From Rhytidiadelphus loreus (taxonomy: Eukaryota; Streptophyta; Bryopsida; Hypnales; Hylocomiaceae): a DNA stretch of 64,000 bases. The notes under the pieces are model-generated. The model was not told where the DNA came from. It saw only the letters and a program-made list of their open reading frames with translations, and ran no database searches. Positions 45,661 to 54,949 of the stretch are shown piece by piece; positions within the stretch are counted from its first letter, which is position 1, and each line of letters starts with the position of its first letter. The stretch spans positions 40,609,025 to 40,673,024 of the forward strand of contig OX344763.1 in assembly GCA_947034895.1 (NCBI GenBank), written 5' to 3'. Both the position numbers and the translations under genes were made by a program.

Positions 45661-47712
45661 AATCTCCTTTTTTCGGGTTTCCGTATGGGAACCCACTCAC
45701 ACAATTAAAATCGGATGGTGAAAGGTCAAAGCTTCGCCGTCGTAGAAAATAAGCTAGAAATTTTGGAAGGAAGCTACTTGTGACGGGGGTTCTTTTCTAC
45801 GCCTTTCTACGACCTAAGCACTCTTGGGGGCTAAACTTTGTCTTTTCCCAAGAAGGTCTTGGGAACTAAACTTTGGAACTAAAGTACGTAGGAGGTCAAA
45901 GCTTCGCCGTAAGGTTGGTTTTGACACCAACTCTAAGACTTGCAATGTCCCTAAGTTCAAAGCTCCACCGTTTGGGTCTATTTTGACACACACTCTAAGA
46001 CTAGGGTAAGTTGTAAGTTCAAAGCTTCACCGTCTCACGGCGGTGGGGTCCACACACAAACAACATGGAAGGGGTGACTATGGTCAGGGTGTACACACGA
46101 GGCAACCGTATCCGCAAGGTAAGCATAAACTAGACAACACTTTACACACTAAAGGCCCCCCAAAGCGGCATCGCCAAGGTACGGTGGGGGGTAACTTTAG
46201 GATTAGTACAAGATGCACAAAAAGCAAGTGAAACCCTCTTGACTCACAACAAGTACAAGGTAAGATGGAAAGACCTCAAAGGACCTTCAAAGAGCTTGAG
46301 ATAGAACAACAAAGGGAGCAAAAAGTGCTCCGAAAACACCGTAGAGGTTTCTTGGCTTGAAACACCAAAAATTCTAAGATAACTTGGACCCACGGACCCA
46401 AAACAAGTATTGGGGGTGTTTTGGGAGAGAGAAGGGCCCCATTTTATAGGTTTCCAAGGGCCCACTCCCCCCCTCGACGAGTAACCTCATCCATCCGGAT
46501 TTTCATCCAACTTTGAGATTTTCACCTAATCTTGGGTTTTACGCTGGTCCTAGTTTCTAACTTTTGGAGTTTAGCTCGGAATTGCAAATGGATTGCGCCA
46601 ATGGCTTCAGAATGCCATTTTTAGCCTAAAGAACTCCCTACCCCCTATTTCTATCACAAAAAAACCCTCGGAAACTGGTGCCAACTAGAGCCAATTAAAA
46701 GGGTAAAAAACTAACTTTTGGGGTTTACCTCTTTTGGCTTGGGTAACTAGCTAGGGTTGTTGGAGGAAGCTCTAGGGAGTAAGAAAAGGCTCCTTAATGT
46801 CCTCGTTCCGACTTCGTACGCTCCCGGGACGCCGGTCAACCCCGCAAAGATCCTGCCGTAAATATTAATTGGGGGGATGTTGTCAGTTTCGGCTGCTTCC
46901 CGCTATTGGAACTCCATGAATTTTGTCGGGGCGCGTTATCAACATAAAAGATGCTAGTCTAATTTTTAGTGAGATTCTACCGCGGCCTAGGTATTTTCTA
47001 TGAATTTCCCAACGTGGCCTTTGGCGGTTGACCGCTCGGAAAAAGATCCTTTGGAGATAAAAAAAAACCGAGACTTTTTGGGGAACCTCTCATGGAGTCC
47101 CCCAAGCCACGTGCCAAGTCTTAGGCTATTCTGGCACACAGTTGGTGGCGTGGTGAAAACTGACTTCGGTTGAATCACCGGCAGTCAGGGAATCTTTCAC
47201 ATGTGAGGGAATCTTGGCGAATGGGTTTTGCCGTGGACATCCCGACATGCTCCAAATCCGAGAACACTATCCGGCGGCTGTGGATTCCTCCATGCGGTTT
47301 GTCTGGGACAAGTAACACCTGCAAGCTAACAATTTGGATTCCTAATGTTTCGTCGATGGAATGGGGAAACTAGAACCTATCTTTGGAGATTTATGTGGGG
47401 ACCTCCCTCACTCTCCTAAGACTTAATTTAGCCTACCATGGTCACATGCACTAGGTTTTGGGCTATTTTGGGTAAGTTCCCCGTAGCCCTATTGTTTCCC
47501 ACTAATTACGGTTTCTAACCTATATACAAGTGGGCTTTATGGGTAATCTAGGGGTAAAAGGCTATTTATGACCAAATGCTATACTGGTACGTGACATACC
47601 TATTTTGGTTCTACACTCTTTTTTGGGCTTTTTGTACTACTTTATGCCTTAATTTGTAATAAACTAAAAAAAAGAAAACAATGAGTCCCAAGTGACGAAT
47701 TTGGGGCTCACA

Positions 47713-48202
47713 AGCGACTGCGGGTCCGGTCCAAGGATCCCTCGCGTCTTTCAAGGGCGACCTCGGGTCCTCGAGGGGGAAACACATTTCAAAATCCCCC
47801 CTCCATCAGGGTGACTGCGCATAGGGGGCGACTGCGGGTCAAGGAGAAAATGCAAACTCCTTGACCCGCAGTCGCCCCCTACGCGCAGTCGCCCATATGG
47901 AAGGGGAGGGAGACACCAAATACTTTTCCGCCCTCTATCAAGGCGACTGCACGTAGGGGGCGACTGCGGGTCAAGGTGGGAGACACAAAAAATTTCTAAA
48001 ATGCAATCTCCCCCCTTCCATATGGGCGACTGCGCGTAGGGGGCGACTGCGGGTCAAGGTGGGAGACACCAGAAATTTCGAAAATACAATCTCCCCCCTT
48101 CCATCAGGGCGACTGCGCGTAGGGGGCGACTGCAGGTCCCCAGATCACTTCCAAAATCAGACCTGGGGTTCTAGGGCGACTGCGCTTTGGGCGACTGCGG
48201 GT
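47713..48202 (-). repeat. Motif array 4, distal part
   Basis: About 14 units, mostly GCGACTGCGGGT on the plus strand (antisense to the seven-exon gene). Units often occur in pairs, GCGACTGCGCGTAGG then GCGACTGCGGGTCAAGG. A higher-order repeat of roughly 85-115 bp is visible at about 47930-48140. Two inverted units create the hairpin at 47809-47894. Confidence 0.85.
47809..47894. repeat. 38-bp-stem hairpin inside array 4
   Basis: The arm GGGGGCGACTGCGGGTCAAG and its surroundings pair with the complementary arm to give a 38-bp stem with two mismatches and a 10-nt loop (AAAATGCAAA). Inversion of one pair of array units explains it. Confidence 0.85.
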
Positions 48203-48207
48203 ATGGG

Positions 48208-48558
48208 CATGTTTCACAAGATTAATTTTTTTTTTGGGACCCCTCTCCCTTATTGTTTCTAATTCCCTTTAATCATATGTTACTTCCTCCATTTTGTTTA
48301 CAAATTCAACAAGACAAACAAATCCTAGGTTTTGCATTAGCTCTCCAACACTCCTTTGGCAAGAAGTTCCAAATGAAAGTTTAATGTACATTCTAATAGT
48401 GGGGAGGTGTAATTAGATTTATTTGGGCATGATTAGATTTATTTGGGCATGTTTCACGAGATGGTGTTTTTTTTTGGACCTCTCCCTTATTGTTTCTAAT
48501 TCCCTTTAATCATATGTTACTTCCTCCATTTTGTTTACAAATTCAACAAGACAAAAAA
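48208..48558 (+). repeat. Duplicated spacer between divergent genes
   Basis: A roughly 110-bp block (GGGCATGTTTCAC, CTCTCCCTTATTGTTTC, ACTTCCTCCATTTTG) occurs at about 48208-48322 and again at 48447-48558. No gene is seen in it. Confidence 0.75.
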
Positions 48559-48864
48559 GACATGATTCTGTTTTAGGTCTAAAACACTACATCTCGTGTA
48601 GGATGTGTAAGTATTTTATGTAGGTTTAAGGATTTGATTCTAGATAAAAGTTGTATTATTGTTTTCCAAGGTCTAGGGTCTAGGGTTTAGGGTTTGGGAA
48701 ACCCTTCACATTGTGAGAATAATTCTTCCATTGCCTTGCTATGTCTTTGATATGAACTAACGCCTAACATTTATTACCAATTTTGGATGTGAGATAAGGA
48801 AAAATCAATTAGAATATGCTGCAGATGCTAATTAGTGTTGGGTCAGATTGGTTGTTGGTTTAGG
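48559..48864. other. Spacer
   Basis: No gene is visible. A short TAGGGTTTAGGG word near 48680 is telomere-like but too short to call. Confidence 0.35.
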
Positions 48865-49235
48865 GCGACCTCGGGTCAGGGGCGACCGCGGGTCATCGAC
48901 GAAGCAAAAAACACATTTGAATCAGGGCGACTGCGCGTAGGGGGCGACTGTGGGTCAAGGAGGGAGACTGATTTTCTGGAAAATGCAAACTCAATCTCCA
49001 GTGGGGCGACTGCGCGTAGGGGGCGACTGCGGGTCGAAGAGACTTCTTTGTGGGTGACCGCGTGTGCAAGTTTCGGGATGGTTTAGTTGGTACCCGCGGT
49101 CGCCCACGATCCGCAGTCGCCCATTTCAGCGCTCCAAAAACGCGCAGTCGCCCATTCCCGCTGTCTTCAGACCCGCAGTCGCCCCTCCTCAGACCCGCAG
49201 TCACCCAAACGCACGAGCCCTGAGGCGACTTCGAG
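48865..49235 (+). repeat. Motif array 5, upstream of the kinase-like gene
   Basis: About 13 units. The distal seven read GCGACTGCGGGT-like on the plus strand. From about 49093 five units read ACCCGCAGTCGCC, and the last, nearest the gene (GCGACTTCGAGT), is inverted again. The switch fits a divergent promoter region serving genes on both sides. Confidence 0.88.
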
Positions 49236-49282
49236 TACTTAAACGTTAGCCCCACTTCCGATTCTCACCTTACTTTAGCCTT

Positions 49283-49326
49283 GCGCACTGTCTTTCACCT
49301 ACCTTCAGGTGGCTGGATGCGTGCCC
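49283..49326 (+). promoter_or_regulatory. Shared promoter box, kinase-like gene
   Basis: Reads GCGCACTGTCTTTCACCTAC, then GTGGCTGGATGCGTGCCC, 48 bp beyond array 5. TACTTAAACG between array and box is a possible TATA-like element. The following leader (GGGTTTCAATTGGAGGGGGA, then TTTTTACCCTTT) resembles the leader of gene B. Confidence 0.8.
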
Positions 49327-49415
49327 GTGGGCTGGGGTTTCAATTGGAGGGGGAATTTTTACCCTTTCAATCTACGAATTTTAAACTACGGTTTTGAATT
49401 GTTTTTAAGTACAAC

Positions 49416-50183
49416 ATGGCTTTTCCACATGAAGGCAACACTACAAGGAGAAAGTCTTTATGGGATCTGGACCTCGATGATCCAATTTTTTTCGAGGTTC
49501 CGATAGCTGTAAATGAAAACGAAGAAGGAGGGAGTCAAGAGCGACGGAAGGGCAAGAAGCAGAAGTCAGCACATGACAAGGACTCCAACTATCCTCCCCC
49601 GAGTTATACCCGATATGCATACGAAGCGTGTCTCCAGTGGTACGCAGGGAAAAGTGTACAATTCTTGGAGGCAAGCTATTTGAGGTGTCCTACAACTGGT
49701 AGTGTGGCCTTGCCAAACGATTTACAAGCACGGATTTTAACCAAGCTAAAGGGATCCGATGATTTCGCAGACATTGACTTGACATATTCTTCGAGACTAT
49801 TTGAATGGCTTGATAACACATTGAAAGCGGTGATGTTCAATACCAAGAAATTGATGGAGGAACATCGACCGTTTCTTCCGATAGTAGAGGAATCAGAAGA
49901 CATCAAGGCATTCCACCAAAAAATGGAGTGGTGGTCCAGCGCAGTGAAGAAATTGGCAAGAGGCTCGGCAAGGGGTTTTAAGTGGAAAAATGCAGCGGTG
50001 CAGGCAGCATTTGCACGAGATGGTGGATTGTGTATCACGTGGATCCCCGATACGGCGAAAGTGGTGCCCCTTAGTGCTTTTGAACGTGAAGGGGGTATGC
50101 AAAAGTGCGTAAGGTACGCATTGAAGGAATGGATACAATTCCAAGCTACCTCGCTTTTGCTGGGAAAATATCCAAGGCAATAA
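49416..50183 (+). CDS. N-terminal part of the kinase-like protein
   Basis: This 255-codon frame starts at MAFPHEG, the first ATG after the shared box. It opens with a charged segment (about 35-55, KGKKQKSAHDKD), then a helical region with PPSYTRYAYEACLQWYAG and EWWSSAVKKLARGSARG. Its end (FEREGGMQKCVR) runs into a -1 frame change at about 50103-50107. The frame carrying kinase motifs continues at 50105-51007. Either the gene has a frameshift mutation, or it uses -1 frameshifting, or two proteins are made. I do not recognise the N-terminal region. Confidence 0.7.
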   Translation: MAFPHEGNTTRRKSLWDLDLDDPIFFEVPIAVNENEEGGSQERRKGKKQKSAHDKDSNYPPPSYTRYAYEACLQWYAGKSVQFLEASYLRCPTTGSVALPNDLQARILTKLKGSDDFADIDLTYSSRLFEWLDNTLKAVMFNTKKLMEEHRPFLPIVEESEDIKAFHQKMEWWSSAVKKLARGSARGFKWKNAAVQAAFARDGGLCITWIPDTAKVVPLSAFEREGGMQKCVRYALKEWIQFQATSLLLGKYPRQ

Positions 50184-51007
50184 ACCCGCGCGAGGGGAGA
50201 GCGCAACGATCCATGGAGGCCCTTGCATGCCCCTTGAACCACCCTGGCATCATTAAGTTTTTTACCATTCATTCTCGCACGAATGAAGCGTACACTTTGT
50301 GGTGGAATGGGGGCCATTTGAATGAGTTGAGGCATTTAGATCGTTCTGTATCACCAACCATTGACTGGCATGAAATGCAAAAAGCCACAAGACTTCCTGA
50401 AGAGAAACAAAAAGAACTTGGTCTCTTCCGAAGGCACAAGGCAAAGTTGGCATGGGCTTTAGTATATGTGACAAATCTCATGCACAAGTGCCGCGTGCTA
50501 CACAATGACTTGTCTCCCATGAACATCATGTTGCATTTTCCGGATTATTCAAACGACATAATCAACATTGGAATTTGTGATTTTGGAATATCAAGTCGTT
50601 TTGACGAAAACGCGCCTTCACATTTTGGAAAGCCATCTGAGGCCGAGAGGGATCAATACCGAGAAGGTCGTTGGTGGGTTGCCCTGGAGTTGTTTTATGC
50701 ATATGGACCTCCAAATTCCGATACAAGCATACCGATCATGCAACAACGGTATAAATATACGCAACAGTCAGACTCGTATTCTATTGGGAAGTTGACCGAA
50801 TGGATGAGAATTGGTGATATGGACGATTGGGACAAGGATTTGTTCAAGAACCGCGAGGGATCAATGTACTTTGGAATGAAGTTGCGTGAACTCGTGAACA
50901 CTGACCCAAAGAAGAGACCAACGTGTATAGAGATCACAAATTCCCTTATGTCTCCACCATGGTCCATGATGCCCCCCGAATTGGTGTTCCGAGACTCACC
51001 TTTGTAA
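50105..51007 (+). CDS. Protein-kinase-like domain
   Basis: About 300 codons in the -1 frame relative to 49416-50183. A helix-C-like stretch is followed by LNHPGIIKFFTIH. The catalytic loop VLHNDLSPMNIML has HxD and Asn in the usual places, with Asn for the Arg of HRD. CDFGISS supplies the metal-binding DFG (50579-50587). DSYSIGKL resembles the D-x-W/Y-S-x-G of subdomain IX. RPTCIEI matches the C-terminal R-P-T. The fold is therefore a Ser/Thr-type kinase, and catalytic residues look intact. The beta-3 Lys may be in AFAGKI. If translated alone, ATG at 50129 is a possible start, but the glycine loop would then be missing. The target is unknown; phosphorylation of host or element proteins is conjecture. 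Confidence 0.75.
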   Translation: MRKVRIEGMDTIPSYLAFAGKISKAINPREGRAQRSMEALACPLNHPGIIKFFTIHSRTNEAYTLWWNGGHLNELRHLDRSVSPTIDWHEMQKATRLPEEKQKELGLFRRHKAKLAWALVYVTNLMHKCRVLHNDLSPMNIMLHFPDYSNDIINIGICDFGISSRFDENAPSHFGKPSEAERDQYREGRWWVALELFYAYGPPNSDTSIPIMQQRYKYTQQSDSYSIGKLTEWMRIGDMDDWDKDLFKNREGSMYFGMKLRELVNTDPKKRPTCIEITNSLMSPPWSMMPPELVFRDSPL

Positions 51008-52422
51008 TAGGATAGTCTAGAGCAAGAGTTTAGTGGTGCAAGCAATGAGCTTGGTGGCCAATTATGTGTTGCTTACTTTGTAATATTTTCCTATAATATA
51101 TGAAGGAATTTTATGCTACGCGCCTTGTCTTTAGAAAAACAATTACTCAATGGGCTATTTGTCAAATTGTATATATTGAATATGACCTTTTACACATTGT
51201 TATGCAAAGTATAACAACTTTTGAATTCAAATGTTCTTGGTCCTTTTTGATTCCGTAGTATATAATGGACGCAAGGAAAATAAGAAAATGAAAATAAATT
51301 AGTTGGTAATTGATGTTGAAGACTTGTATTATTTCTTGAATAAAATGTGCTAGTATGCACTTGAAAGGAGTTTTACTTTCATGGTCATTGAATTCAAATA
51401 GTTTTTTTTTCAATCCCTAAAAAAATGTAAGTCATACATCATTTACATTCTCTTATTATTTTTTCTATTTCCAAAAATAAAAGCAAGTTTTTTTTTTTTC
51501 CTATTTATTCTAATTCAAATATAGGAAACATACATTTTAGACTTTTTTAGACTTTTCCTTTTTATTCGTACTTTACCTATTTCAAAATAGATGAGAGATG
51601 TTTTTATTTATTTATTTAACCTTTTTCGCTCTCTTCCTATTTATTTTATTTGGAAAAAGGAAGTTCATTGACTTCTTGCGACCCCTTTTTTTTTTTGAGA
51701 CAATGAAACAAGAGTGGATATTGCAAAAAAGATATGTAGCCATAATCTTTGTCATTTATTAAACACGCAATTCAAGAAAACTTGGATGAATTCAATAATA
51801 AATGTAAATCTGGTTTTACCATATATATTATTCCTAGTAGCATAATGTTTTCCTACCATATTCTTTTTTTTGGTATATGTCATTCAAATTGATAAAAACA
51901 CACATTCTTTCATAGATGGTTGGAGTATGATATAAGTCCAACAATGACTTTCATTTATAGATTTGTGTCCGTACAAGAAATTTAGTTATTAGGCATGTAA
52001 TTTACCAAAATTAGTGTGTGTAACATAGTATGTAATTTGAGTCTACATCCAAAAATACATAATGAACATCTCATGTCAAAACAATTACAAAGACATTATT
52101 GTTACAATTGCAATGGTTAATACTTAATAATCATAACATTGGTTATTAACAATTGAATTAGTTATTAACAATAAAATTAGTCATTAACAATGAAATAAGT
52201 CATTTACAATAAAATTAAGAATTAACAATGAAATTAATTAATAAGAAAAAAATTAGTTAACAAGAACTTCTTCTAAAACAATTGCAAAGATTTAACTTTT
52301 GTTCAGATAATCAATAAGGAATCCATTTGTACCACAACTGACCTCAACCCTAATGGCTCCCCAAATATAGTATAAAGTATAAACTAGTATTCCATAAATT
52401 TTGCAACACAAATGGGATTGAG
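51008..52422. other. AT-rich spacer
   Basis: Poly-T tracts and a degenerate TTAACAATGAAATTAGT repeat (about 52140-52250) are visible. No gene was recognised. The first part is probably the 3' untranslated region of the kinase gene. Confidence 0.45.
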
Positions 52423-52430
52423 CTCACAAT

Positions 52431-52712
52431 TCTTTTTTTTTCCCTTGAGATTCGGTGCTCAAAAGCAACAAAAAATTTAGGCTAGCTATAAGCTATAGGA
52501 ATTTTTTAGGAAAATTTTGGATGAAATTGCTAGAAAAACTTCAACTTCTAGAAAAGTCTTCGATGAAATCGCCACAATGTAAATGAAAATAGAATTTTAG
52601 ATACTTAGTATCACATTTTCTATCCAGTACGTGGATGAATGTTGAAGCTTGAAGCCCCTCCGTAACATTTAGTATCGCCACTTTCCCAGCGCAAGGAAAA
52701 ATGGAAAAAAAT
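52431..52712. mobile_element. Decayed hAT MITE, relative of 3210-3485
   Basis: It aligns with the MITE at 3210 over its whole length (GGAAAATTTTGGATGAAAT, GTGGATGAATGTTGAA, TATCGCCACTT). The flanks CTCACAAT (52423-52430) and ATCACAAT (52713-52720) are a 7/8 target duplication. The CAGGG termini are eroded. It is a later insertion into the giant element. Confidence 0.65.
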
Positions 52713-52770
52713 ATCACAATCTATAAACATGTACTAAGAAAGAAAAGAAAAGTCCATGCATTAATAGATG

Positions 52771-53174
52771 GACCCGCGGTCGCCTGGGACCCGTTGTCGC
52801 CCAGGACCCGCGGTCGCCTTCGCAAAGTGGACCCGTGGTCGTCCTGGACCCGCGGTCGCCTTCGCAAAGTGGACCCGTGGTCGTCCTGGACCCGCGGTCG
52901 CCTAGGACCCGCAGTCGCCCTGGACCCGAAGTCGCCCACTCGCCCGGGCTCCTTCGACCCGCGGTCGCGTTGGAGCACCTGTCCAGACCCGCAATCGCCC
53001 CACTCTAGGACCCGCGGTTGCCCTCGAGCACTTGCGCTGACCCGCAGTCGCCCCACTTCCGGACCCGCGGTCGCCCTGGAGCACGGGCTGACCCGCACTT
53101 GCCCCACTTCAGGACCCGCACGCGCCCCAGGGCGACCTCGGGTATATCAGCATTCTCCTCCACCCGCAGTCGCC
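52771..53174 (+). repeat. Motif array 6, upstream of gene B
   Basis: About 18 units, almost all ACCCGCGGTCGCC or ACCCGCAGTCGCC in the gene direction. A roughly 53-bp segment containing CTTCGCAAAGTGGACCCGTG is duplicated at 52800-52905. The penultimate unit (53132, GCGACCTCGGGT) is inverted and runs straight into TATATC. Confidence 0.9.
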
Positions 53175-53197
53175 ATTAAATTTTCCCTGGCATTCTA

Positions 53198-53238
53198 CGC
53201 ACTGTCTTTCACCTGCTGACATGGCTGAATGCGTGCAC
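53198..53238 (+). promoter_or_regulatory. Shared promoter box, gene B
   Basis: Reads CGCACTGTCTTTCACCTGCT, then ATGGCTGAATGCGTGCAC, 24 bp beyond array 6 and about 220 bp before the start codon. The GGGTTTGAGTTGTGGGGGGG and TTTTTGTCCCTTT leader that follows matches the kinase gene. Confidence 0.8.
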
Positions 53239-53458
53239 AGAAGCTAGGGGTTTGAGTTGTGGGGGGGGATTTTTGTCCCTTTGCACGGCTCATTTTATTC
53301 ACGCTTGGATGACATAGGGTGTTTCACGAGAACATTGTATTTTTGTAAATGTTAAATGTGATAGGATTACGTTTAGCATTTTTTACACCTACGATTTAGG
53401 CTTGCAACCCTAAACCGCATAGTACTTAGTTGGCTACTTTTGAGACGAAGTGATCGTT

Positions 53459-54949
53459 ATGGAGGGCGAGGACTCTCAACCGCCACACGGTATGTCAAGA
53501 TATCGACTTCGGCTCAACAAAAAGGCGGTTCGTGACAAGGATCGTAAAAGGAGCGGCAAACCTCGCAAGAAGCGTGTACCCATCTTGTTGCATCCAAAGA
53601 TGAAGGCCTTTTTGGGATGGGAAGTAGAACCAGAGCCTTGGACATATGAAACTGTAAACAAATATGTGGATTGGTGCCACATCAACAAGTTGTTCCCGTT
53701 TTGGCGACACCCTTTGCACGTGAAGTCTAATAAGGCAAATTTGGCTTACTGCAAGAGTGTTGTCTTCCAGCGAAGGTGTTTGGAGGTATGGCAGCAACTC
53801 TATTTGAAGTCCCAGCCTTATCGAAATGACAACTTCTCTTTCTATCTTGTGCAAATGGTGTACGTTGAAGTTCAATTGAAGAAAAAGGTAGATTGGACAA
53901 CCTTGAAGGAGCTTCCTATTGGTGACCGCCCGGACAGACCGATAGTGCTGGATGAAGAAGGACTTCTTCAAGCAAATCAGAAGCTTTTAGAGGCAAAGCC
54001 TGGCAAGTTGGCTGTTGGTGATGACCAAGTTCAATGGTCTTCAACTTCTAGCTCAGATGAGCACACTCACGAATACGATGGATATTCTTTTGAGAGTGAC
54101 GACGAAGACATTGGCAAAGAAAAACAAGAGGCGGCTGAAGACGTTCAAGTTGACAAGAAGGGCAAGAGGAAGCTTGAGGAGCCGCAATCATTGTCCAAGA
54201 TTCAAAAACAAAGCGAAGATGTTCATGTACCGATCAATGTGGACCGTTCTGGTGCAGACATTGGGTCTAGCGGAAGTAGTGACAATGATTCGGAAGACAA
54301 TTTGGAGATGTTGGGCACTAAGATCGAAAGTGCACGAGTAGCTTTGACTTCAACAGTAGCGGATCTTATGAATTTGAAAGAGAAGGTACAACATCTTCCA
54401 GTGAATCCAACTGTTGTGGATGGGTTGAAGAAGGAGTTAGAGGCGACTGAAAACGCCATTGCTGAAAATGAGAAGATTTACTCTAAGTTAAACAAAAGTA
54501 GAGTAAATTATTTCAAGAAGATCGAAGACGGGCGAGCACACATTTCCGATGATTTAGCGGTGCTTCAAAATAAACTTGATCTTTTGCAACGTGATAAATG
54601 GTCCCATCAAAGCGAAAGGAGAAGCTTGAATCTTCAAATACGTGAGCTAGAGATGGAATATTATGATGATGCCTTAAAAGAAGCCAAAAAAGAGGGCATC
54701 TTGGCTTTAGCTCCGGATTATGGTAGCAATACAGAAGAAAGAGCAACGCTTTTTTATTTGGTGAAGCTACTGGAGAAAAAACAAGAGTTGTTGCACGAGG
54801 GCATATTGGACTTGGAGCGCCACATCCTTTATTTTAAGGAATGGCGCAAGTGGGCCTATGAAGGCATAGGTGCCACCCGTGCGGAACTTCAAAGAATGAG
54901 ACCGGAGCCCAAAGAAAGTGACTTTGTGAATAGAGAAAAAAATGCTTAG
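53459..54949 (+). CDS. WCHI-domain coiled-coil protein B
   Basis: Intact, intronless, 496 residues from MEGED. A basic N terminus (KKAVRDKDRKRSGKPRKKR, about 21-39) may be a nuclear localisation signal. The WCHI domain (about 42-150) has EPEPWTYETVNKYVDWCHIN, NKANLAYC, FQRRCLEVW and VDWTTLK, closest to protein C. An acidic, serine-rich linker (about 190-280) leads to a long predicted coiled coil (about 285-480) rich in Glu, Lys and Leu. The layout is the same as protein A, so the two are paralogues. No enzyme motif is seen. Function is unknown. Confidence 0.87.
   Translation: MEGEDSQPPHGMSRYRLRLNKKAVRDKDRKRSGKPRKKRVPILLHPKMKAFLGWEVEPEPWTYETVNKYVDWCHINKLFPFWRHPLHVKSNKANLAYCKSVVFQRRCLEVWQQLYLKSQPYRNDNFSFYLVQMVYVEVQLKKKVDWTTLKELPIGDRPDRPIVLDEEGLLQANQKLLEAKPGKLAVGDDQVQWSSTSSSDEHTHEYDGYSFESDDEDIGKEKQEAAEDVQVDKKGKRKLEEPQSLSKIQKQSEDVHVPINVDRSGADIGSSGSSDNDSEDNLEMLGTKIESARVALTSTVADLMNLKEKVQHLPVNPTVVDGLKKELEATENAIAENEKIYSKLNKSRVNYFKKIEDGRAHISDDLAVLQNKLDLLQRDKWSHQSERRSLNLQIRELEMEYYDDALKEAKKEGILALAPDYGSNTEERATLFYLVKLLEKKQELLHEGILDLERHILYFKEWRKWAYEGIGATRAELQRMRPEPKESDFVNREKNA

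Larger units (their letters stand above)
43603..47712 (-). mobile_element. Solo LTR, long-LTR family, copy 2
   Basis: It runs from TGTGGGCGC to GGCTCACA in the same orientation as 20287-23952, and is closely similar to it over the TGTGAGCC half. Flanks are GGCGA (43598-43602) and AGCGA (47713-47717), a 5-bp duplication with one changed base. The insertion split one GCGACTGCGGGT unit. A TATA box on the minus strand lies at about 46448-46441. It is the longest copy, 4110 bp. Confidence 0.85.

Noticed and set aside
48665..48700. Interstitial telomere (TTTAGGG repeats), also near 32650
   Set aside because: Only about two units in each place, which is expected by chance in AT-rich DNA.
49676..50335. 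Minus-strand open frame of 219 codons across the kinase gene
   Set aside because: It is antisense to a frame with clear kinase motifs and a promoter, and has no motifs of its own.
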